Below are positions 35,401-44,511 of a stretch of 64,000 nt of DNA, one piece after another. Positions within the stretch are counted from its first letter, which is position 1. Every line of letters starts with the position of its first letter. A model generated the notes under the pieces. It worked only from the letters and a program-made list of their open reading frames with translations, was not told the DNA's origin and made no database searches. This stretch comes from Sphingomonas psychrotolerans (lineage in GTDB: Bacteria > Pseudomonadota > Alphaproteobacteria > Sphingomonadales > Sphingomonadaceae). A program made the position numbers and the translations under genes. Location of the stretch: the NCBI RefSeq assembly GCF_002796605.1, contig NZ_CP024923.1:3789501-3853500 (forward strand), in the 5' to 3' direction.

Positions 35401-37542
35401 TCATTGCGTCCGGGCGGTCTTGTCTTCCAGTGCCTTGTCCTCATTGGCGCGCCGGATGACATAGGTCCGGATCGCGTCGATCTCGGCGGGCGTCATCACC
35501 GACTGGAAGCCGACCATGCCGTTGTCCTTGAGCGCGCCGTCATGGACGATCTGGCGCCAGGTCTCCGCGTCGTTGAGGGTGCCGCTGCGGCGCAGATCGG
35601 GGATCAGGCTGCCCGCGACCGCAGCGTCGCCGTGGCACACCCCGCAATAGCGCGCGAACCGCGCCGCGCCGGTGGCGATCACAGCCGGCGTCGCTGTCGA
35701 TGGCGGCGGATCGAGCGGGATTTGCTCGAATGGTGGAGCGGGGGGCAGCGCGCCCTTCGCGCCGAGTTTGAACACCAGCAACCGGCTGATGTTGCGGCTC
35801 GGCCCGCTGATGTCGGCGAGAACGCCCGGCGCCAGCGCCCACACGCCGCCCCATCCGGCGAGCACCGCGACATATTGCTCGCCGTCGATCGCATAGCTCA
35901 TCGGCGCGGCGACCACTCCGGTCTGCGCCGGGAACGACCATAATTTGCGCCCGTCCCCGGTCGAATAAGCGGCGAATTCGCCGGTCGCATTGCCCTGGAA
36001 GACCAGCCCGCCGCCGGTCGCCAAGATACCGCCGTTCCACGGGCCCTTATAGGGTATTCGCCAGCGCTCCTTCTGCGCCACTGGATCCCAGGCGATCAGC
36101 GCGCCGGTCGTCGCCGCAGCCGCGGCTTGGCGGACCGCGGGGATGGCGGGCATCGTCGCGGCTCCCATATCGACGCCGACGTTGAACCCGAGCTTCGACG
36201 GCTTCCAGTCCTTGTCCGGGAAATAAGGGAAAGCGGCGATGTTCGCGGGGATGAACACCAGCCCGGTCTTCGGATCGAACGCCATCGGATGCCAGCTGTG
36301 CGCGCCCGTCGCGCCCGGCGATCCGAAGAACGGTTTGCCGGTCTTGTAATAGCGTGCCTCGGGCGTCTCGATCGGACGCCCGGTCGCCATGTCAACGCCG
36401 GTGGCCCAATTGACCGGCACGAAATTCTTCGCCGAGAGCAATTGCCCGTTGGTGCGATCAAGGACGTAGAAGAAGCCGTTCTTGGGCGCCTGCATCAGCA
36501 CCTTGCGCGGCTTGCCGTCGATCGTGAGGTCGGCAAGCATGATGTGCTGGGTCGCGGTGAAATCCCACGAATCGCCGGGCGTCGTCTGGTAGTGCCAGAC
36601 ATATTCGCCGGTGCGCGCCTTGATCGCGACGATCGACGACAGGTACAGATTGTCGCCCTTGCCCTCGGACCGATACGCCTGGTTCCACGGGCTGCCGTTG
36701 CCGACGCCGATATAGAGCAGGTCGAGCGCGGGATCATAGGCCATCGCGTCCCACACGGTGCCGCCGCCGCCCTGCTTCCACCATTCGCCGTACCAGGTGG
36801 AGGCGGCCGTTTTCAGATAGGCGGGCTCGTCCGGTTCCGTGCCCGGCTGCGCGGGGACGGTGTAGAAACGCCAGCGCTGCTTGCCGGTCTGCGCATCATA
36901 GGCGGTGACATAGCCGCGCGCGCCGAATTCAGCCCCGCCATTGCCGATGATTACCATGCCGCCCACCACCCGCGGCGCGCCGGTGATGGTGTAATTCTTG
37001 GTCTGGTCGAGCGTCACGACGCTCCATGCCGGCTTGCCGGTGGCGCGGTCGAGCGCGATCAGGCGGCCGTCGAGCGTGCCGACGAACAGCCGGTCGCCCC
37101 ATGCCGCGACGCCGCGGTTGACCGCGTCGCAGCACGCCTTGACCAGCGTCTCGCGCGGCACCTCCGGATCATAGGACCATAGAGGCTTGCCGGTGCGCGC
37201 ATCATACGCTTTCACCATGCTCCACGCGGTCGAGACATAGAGCGCGCCGTCGATCATCAGCGGAGTCGCTTCCTGCCCTCGCGCGGTATCGAGATCGGCC
37301 GACCAGGCGAGGCCGAGCTGCCCGACATTGCCTGTGCCGATCTGCTCGAGTGGGCTGAAGCGCTGCTCGTCATAGGTGCGCCCGGTCGACAGCCACTCGC
37401 CCGGCGCTCCCGCGGCGATCCGTTGACCATCGACTCCGCTGGCATGCGTGCCGGGCCCGCTGGCTCCGGAGACCGCCATCGACAGCGCCGCTCCCGCCAC
37501 GATCAGCGCCGTGATACCCGCGCGCCGCACATCGATCCGCAT
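35401..37542 (-). CDS. Periplasmic PQQ-dependent alcohol dehydrogenase fused to cytochrome c (quinohaemoprotein)
   Basis: Oxidises an alcohol in the periplasm and passes electrons through its own haem c. The 713-residue protein has a signal peptide (residues 1 to about 30, hydrophobic ITALIVAGAALSMAVSGASG), an eight-bladed propeller with the vicinal disulfide Cys137-Cys138 in KACCDAVNRG, WDFTATQHIML and GALIAWDPVAQKERWRIPY tryptophan-docking segments, and a C-terminal cytochrome c domain with CGVCH (Cys633, Cys636, His637). I chose the ATG at 37542, which has AGAGGA seven bases upstream; the ATG three codons earlier sits on that site. The substrate may be the primary alcohol of a lignin-derived phenylpropanoid. 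Confidence 0.9.
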   Translation of the reverse strand: MRIDVRRAGITALIVAGAALSMAVSGASGPGTHASGVDGQRIAAGAPGEWLSTGRTYDEQRFSPLEQIGTGNVGQLGLAWSADLDTARGQEATPLMIDGALYVSTAWSMVKAYDARTGKPLWSYDPEVPRETLVKACCDAVNRGVAAWGDRLFVGTLDGRLIALDRATGKPAWSVVTLDQTKNYTITGAPRVVGGMVIIGNGGAEFGARGYVTAYDAQTGKQRWRFYTVPAQPGTEPDEPAYLKTAASTWYGEWWKQGGGGTVWDAMAYDPALDLLYIGVGNGSPWNQAYRSEGKGDNLYLSSIVAIKARTGEYVWHYQTTPGDSWDFTATQHIMLADLTIDGKPRKVLMQAPKNGFFYVLDRTNGQLLSAKNFVPVNWATGVDMATGRPIETPEARYYKTGKPFFGSPGATGAHSWHPMAFDPKTGLVFIPANIAAFPYFPDKDWKPSKLGFNVGVDMGAATMPAIPAVRQAAAAATTGALIAWDPVAQKERWRIPYKGPWNGGILATGGGLVFQGNATGEFAAYSTGDGRKLWSFPAQTGVVAAPMSYAIDGEQYVAVLAGWGGVWALAPGVLADISGPSRNISRLLVFKLGAKGALPPAPPFEQIPLDPPPSTATPAVIATGAARFARYCGVCHGDAAVAGSLIPDLRRSGTLNDAETWRQIVHDGALKDNGMVGFQSVMTPAEIDAIRTYVIRRANEDKALEDKTARTQ

Positions 37543-37586
37543 TGCCCGCATCCTCTTTCGTGCCAGCGACGCTGTCCGTCGTCCGG

Positions 37587-39149
37587 TCAATTGACCATCC
37601 GCCCGCCGCCCCAATGCGCGGCCCGCAGCGCCCTCTTGTCCATCTTGCCCGCCGGCGTGCGCGGGATCGCATCGACGAAGGCGACGCTCTTGGGGGCTTT
37701 TACGCCGCCCAGCCGCGCCTTGGCATGCGCGATGATCGTCGCTTCGTCGATCCCGTCGGCGACGACGATGGCATGGACCGATTCACCCCATTTCTCGTGC
37801 GGCACGCCGATCACGGCGCATTCGCTGACCGATGCGAGTTCGGTTATCGCGGCCTCGACCTCGGCGGTGAAGACGTTGAACCCGCCGGTCACCACCATAT
37901 CCTTCTTGCGATCGACGATGAAGAGATAGCCGTGGGCGTCGCGATAGGCGACGTCGCCGGTATGATGCCAGCCGAACTGCCGCGCCTCCGCGGTCGCCTC
38001 GGGCAGCTCGAAATATTCCTTCGAGACCAGCACGCCGCGCACGACGATCTCGCCGGGCTCGCCATCGGGCAGCAGATTGCCGCAATCGTCCATCAGCCCG
38101 ACCCGGACCGACCGTGTCGCGCGTCCGCAGCTCGCCAGCCGTTCGGGATGATCGCCGGCGGCGGCCGCCGCGACCACCTCGGGGGGCAGCCACGTCGTGA
38201 TCATCGGAGATTCGACCTGGCCATATGCCTGGCACATGCACGGCCCGAACTTCTCGACCGCAAGCCGCAGTTTTTCGGGCGACACCGGCGATCCGACGAG
38301 GATGAAGATCTTGAGCGACGACGTGTCCTGCCTGCCCAGTTCGGGCGAAGCGAGGAGGCCGTAGAGCGCGGTCGGGGGAAGGTACATGTGGGTCACGCGA
38401 TGCTCGGCGATCGTCCGCAGCACGGTGTCGGCATCGAAGCCGGGAAGGATCACCTGCGTCGCCCCCAGCGCCAGCGTGCCGAGCGCGACTGGCCCCGCCG
38501 CATGGGTGACCGGCGCCACCACCAGCGACACCGGATCATCGGTCCGCCCGCCGACCGCGTCGCCCAGCGTCTCCAGCATCGTACCCCAGCCTAGATTGGT
38601 GACGACGACGCCCTTCGACGGCCCGGTGGTGCCTCCAGTCGGGAACAGGCCGACGACGTCGTCGGGCCTGCCGAACGGATCGGACATGTCGGGCAGATCG
38701 CCCGCAGGCGAATCGGCGACGAACCGGTCGAGCGAGGGATCGCCGTCGCACGGGCGATCGAGGCAGATGAAGCGGGTGAGGCTGGGCACCTGCGCGCGAA
38801 GCGCCGCGACATCGGCTTGCAGGCTCGAATGGTAGAACAGCCAGCCGCAGCGGACATAGTTGAGATAGCCCGCATTGGCGTCGATCGCGTTGCGCGTGTT
38901 GACCGGCACCCATTGGCCGTTGGCGCGCCAGATCGCGAGCAGGGCGACCATGATCGCCGCGCTGTTCGGGCCGTACAGCGCGACCGGGGCCTGGTTCTCG
39001 AAGCCGTTCGCGTACATCGCGATCGCGATCCGCTCGGTCAGCGCCTTCACTTCGGCGAAGGTCAGGCGTTCGCCGCTTTCGGTGTCGATCAGGCAGGCGC
39101 GCCGGGGATCGAGATCGTGGCCGCGGTCGAAATAGTCGATCGAGCGCAT
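37587..39149 (-). CDS. AMP-forming acyl-CoA ligase
   Basis: ATP- and CoA-dependent ligase of 520 residues from the ANL superfamily. The P-loop-like motif FPTGGTTGPSKGVVVTNLGW is present, with CQAYGQVESPMITTWLPPE as the A5 motif, HHTGDVAYRDAHGYLFIVDR as A7-A8, and PKSVAFVDAIPRTPAGKMDKRAL with the C-terminal catalytic lysine. The start follows the transferase stop by one base, so it is the third gene of a leftward unit with the two glutathione transferases. It probably activates an aromatic or phenylpropanoid carboxylate. Confidence 0.88.
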   Translation of the reverse strand: MRSIDYFDRGHDLDPRRACLIDTESGERLTFAEVKALTERIAIAMYANGFENQAPVALYGPNSAAIMVALLAIWRANGQWVPVNTRNAIDANAGYLNYVRCGWLFYHSSLQADVAALRAQVPSLTRFICLDRPCDGDPSLDRFVADSPAGDLPDMSDPFGRPDDVVGLFPTGGTTGPSKGVVVTNLGWGTMLETLGDAVGGRTDDPVSLVVAPVTHAAGPVALGTLALGATQVILPGFDADTVLRTIAEHRVTHMYLPPTALYGLLASPELGRQDTSSLKIFILVGSPVSPEKLRLAVEKFGPCMCQAYGQVESPMITTWLPPEVVAAAAAGDHPERLASCGRATRSVRVGLMDDCGNLLPDGEPGEIVVRGVLVSKEYFELPEATAEARQFGWHHTGDVAYRDAHGYLFIVDRKKDMVVTGGFNVFTAEVEAAITELASVSECAVIGVPHEKWGESVHAIVVADGIDEATIIAHAKARLGGVKAPKSVAFVDAIPRTPAGKMDKRALRAAHWGGGRMVN

Positions 39150-39150
39150 G

Positions 39151-39900
39151 TCAGCCCCAGCGGTTGATTTCGGGGCCGGGCGCCCAGACCGCTTCGGGCG
39201 CCTCGCTCGTCGCCAGCGAGAGCGCGCGTGCGACCGAGGGGCGTGCCGCGACACGCGCCAGCCAGGCCGCGATACGGGGCTTTCCGGCGAAAGCATCGGG
39301 CGCGATTCCCGGCATTCCCGCGAGCCAGGCATAGGTCTCTAGGTCAACGATGCCGAACGGTCCCATCAGCCAGTCGCGTCCGTCAGCAAGCTGCGCCTCG
39401 ACCTTGTCGGTGGCTTGCGCGATCTTGACGCGGCTATCGGCGAGCCTGTCCGCATCGAAGCGACCCGCTTGCGCATCGCGCCAGCGCTCGGCGAGGTCGA
39501 CGCTCGCGATGCCATCGGGCACCAGCGGTGGCGGCATCTGCTCGAGCCCGAGATAGGATGCAGCGGGCGCCACGCGTTCGATCACATAGCGGCACCACGC
39601 CATCGTCTGCCAGCGTTCATAGGGGTCGGCGGGGCGCAGCGCCGGGCCGCTGCCGACATCGTCGAGATAGCAGGCGACGAAGACGCTGTCGGTCATCGCA
39701 ATGCCGTCCACTATGAGAATGGGGCCTTCGCCTTCGATCGACTGGTCCACCTCGAACGCGTGCGGCGCGCGTTCCGAATGCCGTTCGCCCGCGGCGAGAT
39801 CGATCCGTGCGAGCGTGACGTCTACGCTTTTCTCGAACGCAGCGGCGAGGACCGTCAACGACGGCCCGTTCGGTTCGCCATGGTACAGGATGGGGATCAT
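39151..39900 (-). CDS. Divergent LigF/BaeB-like glutathione transferase, second of an overlapping pair
   Basis: A 249-residue glutathione-transferase-fold protein: MIPILYHGEPNGPSLTVLAA at the N-terminus, GEGPILIVDGIAMTDSVFVA in place of the usual NPxGxVP loop, and a C-terminal helical domain (DWLMGPFGIVDLETYAWLAG). The glutathione-binding cis-Pro loop is less well kept than in the neighbouring gene, so it may be a partner rather than a full catalyst. The ATG overlaps the upstream transferase stop (ATGA). The pair resembles the heterodimeric etherase genes baeA and baeB described in Novosphingobium, but I cannot verify orthology. Confidence 0.75.
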   Translation of the reverse strand: MIPILYHGEPNGPSLTVLAAAFEKSVDVTLARIDLAAGERHSERAPHAFEVDQSIEGEGPILIVDGIAMTDSVFVACYLDDVGSGPALRPADPYERWQTMAWCRYVIERVAPAASYLGLEQMPPPLVPDGIASVDLAERWRDAQAGRFDADRLADSRVKIAQATDKVEAQLADGRDWLMGPFGIVDLETYAWLAGMPGIAPDAFAGKPRIAAWLARVAARPSVARALSLATSEAPEAVWAPGPEINRWG

Positions 39901-40664
39901 GCCGGTTTGCCCTCCAGAATCGCCACGCGCTTCGCCATGGGAGTTCGTCCCATTGCCCAGCACGCCTTGGTCGCGGGGCGCGCGTAGATTGCGCGGAGCC
40001 AGCGCATGATGTTGGGCGTCAGCGTGTCGTTGGACAGCGTCGGCTGCGACAACGGCAGCGCATAAGCGAGGTTGAAGCCATTGATGTCGGCAAGGCTGTA
40101 GCTGTCCGACGCGAGCCATTCCCGCTTCGCCAATGCTTGCTCGAGGAAGACGATGCCAAGCCCGACCCGACGCTGCGATTCGGCCATCTCCTCGGCCGAG
40201 AAGGTACCGCCGATCGCCTTGCGCCACGCGACGCGGCGCTCGGGCATCGGGATACGCTCGATCGCCGCCTCCAGCTCGGCCGGATCCTTCTGGCGCACCG
40301 ACGGGCCGATAAAGATGCTCCAGCCGATCATCGAGAAACTCGGCCCGAGCCACTGGTCCATGAACTTCATCCACCAGCGCACCCGCCACTGGTCGACCGG
40401 ATCGCCGGGCATCAGTCGGGGGCCGTCGAACGCCTCGTCGACATATTCCATGATCGCGGTCGATTCGGTCAGCACCCGGTCGCCATGAGTCATCGCCGGG
40501 ATCGTGCCGAGCGGGTTGACCGCCAGGTAGGCGGGCTTGTGCTGGTCGAAATTGAGCAGATCGAGATAGTGACTGTCGAACGCGACGCCCTTCTCCATCA
40601 GCGCCAGCATCGGTTTGCCCGAATTGGCATTCGGCTCCCAGTGGTAGAGCGCGACATCGGTCAT
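39897..40664 (-). CDS. LigF/BaeA-like glutathione transferase (beta-etherase candidate), first of an overlapping pair
   Basis: A 255-residue transferase with ALYHWEPNANSGKPMLALME, NPLGTIPAMTHGDRVLTEST and AIMEYVDEAFDGPRLMPGDP, the LigF-group N-terminal domain, and the C-terminal LADINGFNLAYALPLSQP. The Asn-Ser of the NANSGKP loop is the position that activates glutathione in this group. It overlaps the next transferase gene by four bases and is the first gene of the leftward unit 37587-40664. The TonB receptor gene stops just upstream behind a strong hairpin. Confidence 0.85.
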   Translation of the reverse strand: MTDVALYHWEPNANSGKPMLALMEKGVAFDSHYLDLLNFDQHKPAYLAVNPLGTIPAMTHGDRVLTESTAIMEYVDEAFDGPRLMPGDPVDQWRVRWWMKFMDQWLGPSFSMIGWSIFIGPSVRQKDPAELEAAIERIPMPERRVAWRKAIGGTFSAEEMAESQRRVGLGIVFLEQALAKREWLASDSYSLADINGFNLAYALPLSQPTLSNDTLTPNIMRWLRAIYARPATKACWAMGRTPMAKRVAILEGKPA

Positions 40665-40695
40665 GCGAGGACAGCCTCCTTCGATAGGGGGAGGG

Positions 40696-40732
40696 GGCCG
40701 GGATGGCGGCGGCGACCGTCGTCATCCCGGCC
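40696..40732. terminator. Terminator hairpin of the TonB receptor gene
   Basis: GGCCGGGATG and CATCCCGGCC form a perfect ten-base stem enclosing 17 bases. It begins six bases after the stop of the leftward receptor gene. A run of T is absent. Confidence 0.6.
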
Positions 40733-40738
40733 GACCCG

Positions 40739-43309
40739 TCAGAACTTCTTCTTGACCGAGACGGCCCATTCCATCGGATTCCCCGGCCGACCCTTGCGGA
40801 ACCCGGCGCCGGCGGCGCGAAGATCGAATATCGTCAGCAGATAGTATTTGTCGAAGACGTTCGTCATTTCGAGCGATACGTCGAGGTCCTTACTGGCGTT
40901 CTGCCAGGTCAGGCGCGCATTGGTCAGCGTGTAGGCCGGAATGAAATTCCGGATACGCGTGCCGGCGATCACGGTGGGGCCGGTATATTGCTTGTCCTGG
41001 TAGTTGACGTCGACACGCGGCGTCAGGCTGCCGGCGTCGCCGAGATCGATCTTGTACTGCACGCCGATATTGGCCTTCCATGGCGGCACCGTCGGGGGAT
41101 CGTTGGGGTCGACGCCGCCTGGATTGGTCGGATAAGCGGCCGCCGGGTTGAGGCTGTCCGCGTGGTAGGCGAAGTCGAGGTAGCTGAGCGATGCGTCGAT
41201 CGCGAGACCCGGGATCGGGAAGGCGGTCAGCTCGGCCTCGAAACCCTTCACCCGCCCGTCGCCGGCATTGAGGCGCGCGGCGCAAGGTGCGCCCGGGCAA
41301 GTGCTGACCGGGATCTGGATATCCTTGTAGTTGTTGAGGAACGCCGACATGTTGAGGCGCACCTTGCGGCTGAAGAAGTCGCTCTTGAACCCGATTTCAT
41401 AGGCGGTCAGCTGTTCGGGTGCGAAGGAGATGACCTGCGCGGCATTGAACGGCCGCGGGTTGCTGCCGCCGCCTTTGAAGCCGGTCGACAGCGTGGCGTA
41501 GACGAGCAGCGCATCGGAAAGACGATAGTCCGCCGCGAGCCGATAGTCCCAGCGTCGCGCGTCATAATGCGCGGTCAGCCCGGAGAGGGCGGTGACGATT
41601 TCGGTGATGTTGCCGTTGCGGTTCGAGTCTCGGGTATCGGGCCCCGAATAGGCGAGGCCGTAGGCGGCCCCGATCGGATCGAGGAAGCGGTTGACCGTGC
41701 CATCGAGATTCAGGCGAAAATAGGTCTGGTCCTTCGATTCATCGGTGTAGCGTAAGCCGCCGCTGAGCGTCAGATTTTCGACCGGTTCCCACGAGGCGTG
41801 CGCGAACACGGCCTTGGCCTTTGCGGACGTCGGATCGGGCTGGCGGAACTGCAGCGGATAGACCGGCACGTACCGGATGTCCTGGAGCGAATCATAGGTG
41901 GATTCCTGTTCGAAATAATAGCCGCCGAGGGTGAAGTTGATCGCCTCACCGAGCTTGGCGTTCAGGCGCAGTTCCTGGCTGAAGCTCCAGTTCACAAGGC
42001 TGTTGGACCCGAAGCCGATGCTGGCGGGGGACAGATCGTCGTCGCTGTCGAACTGCGTCTCGAACGCACGATAGCCCGTGATCGACGATACCGAGAACAT
42101 GTCGCTCAGGGTATAGTTGATCTGCCCCGACACGCCCCAACCATCGTAGATGCTGCGATCGGTGCCCGAGGTCGCCGCGAGCCGCGTACCCGCCGCGCCG
42201 AACGGATCGGCCGGGATCGGCGGCACCCATGTCCCGGCTGGCTGGCCAGTGGTGATGTAGTTACAATAGGAGCCGCAGACGAAGCGGTTGTCATAGGGGG
42301 TCCCGGGCGCCGCATTGGTGTTCGGCGAGTTGATCGTCGAGGTCGCCAGCAGCACTTCGCCCGCGATCGTGTGTTCGTCATGGGTATAGTCGCCGATGAG
42401 GGTAACTTCGAGCGCGTCGCTCGGCTCCCACTGCAGGATACCGCGGACCGCCTGATACCCCACGCCGCCGAGCTTGCTGATCCGGCAATCGCCGGGCGCA
42501 CGCGTCGTCGCGATCCCGCTCGTCGGGACGGCGCAACCGTAATCGATCCGGTCGACGAACCCTTCCTGTTGCTTGAACACGCCCGAGAGACGCCCGAACA
42601 ACTTGTCGGTAAGCTTGAAATCGGCCGCGGCGCGCAGGCCGATCCGGTTGCGGCTCCCATAAGAGCCCTCGACGAAGCCGCCATCTTTGCCGGTCGGCTT
42701 GCGCGAGTAGAGTTTGATCGCGCCGCCTTCGGAGTTGCGGCCGGCAAGGGTGCCCTGCGGACCTCGCAGGATTTCCACGCGATCGACGTCGAGCAGATCG
42801 AAGACCGCGCCAGTCAGCTGCGGATAATAGACGTCGTCGATATATATGCCGACGCCCGGCTCATAGGCTGGATTGAAGTCATTCTGCCCGACGCCGCGGA
42901 TCGATGCGCTGATCGACGGGCCGAACGAGGCGCCCTGCGGTTTCAGCGACACGTTCGGCGCAGCGTCGGCGACCTGCGCCAGGTTGGTCTGGCTGCGCGA
43001 TTCGAGCTGCGCGGCGTTGACTGCGGTGATCGAGATCGGGATGTCCTGCAATCGCTGCTCGCGGAACTGCGCGGTGACGACGATCTCCGCCGACATATCG
43101 GCGTCGTCTTGCGCGGGTGCGGTATCATCAACGGGCGGTGGCGGTGTGGATTTTGCGCCCGGCGCGGACGGCGTCTCGGCCTGAGCGAGCACAATAGCGG
43201 CCTGCGGGTCTGCGTCCTGCGCCATCGCCGGGCTCGCGACGAGCATCGCAGACGCCGACACGGAGGCGAGAAGGATTCGCTGAAAGGGCGAACGAGCGGT
43301 GCTCTGCAT
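40739..43309 (-). CDS. TonB-dependent outer-membrane receptor
   Basis: Outer-membrane importer of 856 residues. The N-terminus is a signal peptide (FQRILLASVSASAMLVASPA then MAQDA) and a low-complexity Pro/Ala stretch. The TonB box region EIVVTAQFREQRLQDIPIS opens the plug domain with GVGIYIDDVYYPQLTGAVFD, VEILRGPQGTLAGRNSEGGA and SRKPTG. The barrel ends with a C-terminal aromatic residue (SVKKKF), as usual. The start at 43309 has GGAGAGGAT upstream. Sphingomonads use such receptors to take up lignin-derived biaryls, for example DdvT of SYK-6, so uptake of a lignin dimer is a reasonable inference. Confidence 0.92.
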   Translation of the reverse strand: MQSTARSPFQRILLASVSASAMLVASPAMAQDADPQAAIVLAQAETPSAPGAKSTPPPPVDDTAPAQDDADMSAEIVVTAQFREQRLQDIPISITAVNAAQLESRSQTNLAQVADAAPNVSLKPQGASFGPSISASIRGVGQNDFNPAYEPGVGIYIDDVYYPQLTGAVFDLLDVDRVEILRGPQGTLAGRNSEGGAIKLYSRKPTGKDGGFVEGSYGSRNRIGLRAAADFKLTDKLFGRLSGVFKQQEGFVDRIDYGCAVPTSGIATTRAPGDCRISKLGGVGYQAVRGILQWEPSDALEVTLIGDYTHDEHTIAGEVLLATSTINSPNTNAAPGTPYDNRFVCGSYCNYITTGQPAGTWVPPIPADPFGAAGTRLAATSGTDRSIYDGWGVSGQINYTLSDMFSVSSITGYRAFETQFDSDDDLSPASIGFGSNSLVNWSFSQELRLNAKLGEAINFTLGGYYFEQESTYDSLQDIRYVPVYPLQFRQPDPTSAKAKAVFAHASWEPVENLTLSGGLRYTDESKDQTYFRLNLDGTVNRFLDPIGAAYGLAYSGPDTRDSNRNGNITEIVTALSGLTAHYDARRWDYRLAADYRLSDALLVYATLSTGFKGGGSNPRPFNAAQVISFAPEQLTAYEIGFKSDFFSRKVRLNMSAFLNNYKDIQIPVSTCPGAPCAARLNAGDGRVKGFEAELTAFPIPGLAIDASLSYLDFAYHADSLNPAAAYPTNPGGVDPNDPPTVPPWKANIGVQYKIDLGDAGSLTPRVDVNYQDKQYTGPTVIAGTRIRNFIPAYTLTNARLTWQNASKDLDVSLEMTNVFDKYYLLTIFDLRAAGAGFRKGRPGNPMEWAVSVKKKF

Positions 43310-43389
43310 CTTAGATCCTCTCCTGAATCTGGCTGCGCCCGCTCTTGATCGAAACGTGGCCGCCATGACGCTCTAGGTTGGCGTCGATT

Positions 43390-43404
43390 GTGAGTAAGGC
43401 ATAC
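43390..43404. promoter_or_regulatory. Degenerate operator-like repeat upstream of the TonB receptor gene
   Basis: GTGAGTAAGGCATAC keeps the right arm CATAC (followed by AATT) but only three of five left-arm bases. It is 80 bases upstream of the leftward receptor gene. Confidence 0.3.
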
Positions 43405-43515
43405 AATTTCGCGGCTGGCAAGATGCCCGGACGCTAAGTCTTCGGCCGTTGCAGGAATGCGACGCTATCCGCGTGCCATGATGCTTGCATCGCACGAGCG
43501 GGCGAGGCACCAAGT

Positions 43516-43530
43516 GTATGTTAAGCATAC
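43516..43530. promoter_or_regulatory. Operator-like repeat GTATG-N5-CATAC ahead of the second CmcJ/NvfI gene
   Basis: GTATGTTAAGCATAC is an exact copy of the arm pattern, 43 bases upstream of the ATG at 43574 and inside the 264-base divergent region shared with the TonB receptor gene. Confidence 0.6.
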
Positions 43531-43573
43531 GGTCGCGGCTTAGTCCAGCGACCGAGTCGGAGAGGAATACGCG

Positions 43574-44365
43574 ATGCAGGCGACGATCAATTATGTTGCG
43601 CGCAGCGCCGCGCGGATGGCCTATTTTGCCAACGACTCGAGCCGCGACACCGTCGTGCTCGATCCCCACGTGATGACGATTACCGATTCGCGCGATTCGG
43701 GCGCGGAACTCGACCGCGACGGTTTCGAGCTTGTCGCACATCGTAGCCAGGTCATCGATTTCGCCGACGCCGGCGAAGTGGCGCGAGTCCATCCCGGCGA
43801 GATCGTGGCGCTGCTCGAAAGCGTCACCAGTGCCGATGCGATCGTCGTCTCGGGGCCCGGCGTGCTGCGTTTCGCGGAGCGATCGGCGCTCTCTGGCGCG
43901 CTGGACAATTCGCGTCCCGCGCGGTTCGCGCATGTCGACGTGTCGGATCTGACTGCGGCCCAGTTCGCGGCGCGGTCGCAACCGGAAGGCGGGCGGAAGC
44001 CCCGCCGCGTCGCGCACTACAATGTCTGGCGGGCGCTCTCCGCGCCGCCGCAAGACGTACCGCTTGCACTGTGCGACGCGCGCAGCGTCACTGCGGACGA
44101 ACTGATCCCGGCCGATGCGATGTTTGATCGCGACGGGGTGGATGCCTGGTCTTTCGAGGGACTGGTGGTCGCCCATTCCGCCACGCATCGCTGGCACTGG
44201 TTCCGCGACCTCACCCGTGACGAGGTGATCATATTCAAGACCAACGACAGCGATCCCGCGATGGCCCATAGCGTGCCACACGTGGCGTTTGACGATCCCG
44301 ATTGCGCCGCGGATGTCCCGCCCCGTTCGTCGATCGAGATGCGTGCGATCGCTTATTGGTTCTAA
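43574..44365 (+). CDS. CmcJ/NvfI-family protein, second paralogue
   Basis: A 263-residue protein related to the one at 25047-25916 over the C-terminal half. Both have an RVAHYNVWRALSAPPQD-type block, LALCDARSVTADELIPADAM here versus LALCEFASIGDDDGV in the other, and HRWHWFRDLTRDEVIIFKTN followed by DSD and a late His-Val-Ala-Phe. The N-terminal part differs. AGAGGA precedes the ATG. It is monocistronic in appearance, preceded by an exact operator-like repeat, and followed by an aromatic-acid transporter. The reaction is unknown. Confidence 0.72.
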   Translation: MQATINYVARSAARMAYFANDSSRDTVVLDPHVMTITDSRDSGAELDRDGFELVAHRSQVIDFADAGEVARVHPGEIVALLESVTSADAIVVSGPGVLRFAERSALSGALDNSRPARFAHVDVSDLTAAQFAARSQPEGGRKPRRVAHYNVWRALSAPPQDVPLALCDARSVTADELIPADAMFDRDGVDAWSFEGLVVAHSATHRWHWFRDLTRDEVIIFKTNDSDPAMAHSVPHVAFDDPDCAADVPPRSSIEMRAIAYWF

Positions 44366-44387
44366 TGTCTCTCACTACGCCATCATA

Positions 44388-44402
44388 GTAAGTGTTGCAT
44401 AC
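44388..44402. promoter_or_regulatory. Operator-like repeat ahead of the aromatic-acid transporter gene
   Basis: GTAAGTGTTGCATAC matches GTATG-N5-CATAC with one mismatch. It lies 25 bases before the first possible start (44428) and 109 before the preferred one (44512). Confidence 0.5.
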
Positions 44403-44511
44403 GGATTACATTGAGAGAGGTTGACCCATGCCGGAGGTTGATCCAGCAGTGCTCCACGCAGTCGCCAAGGGTCGGCCGACGGGCTCGTCCTCGATCATTC
44501 AGGGGAAGATC

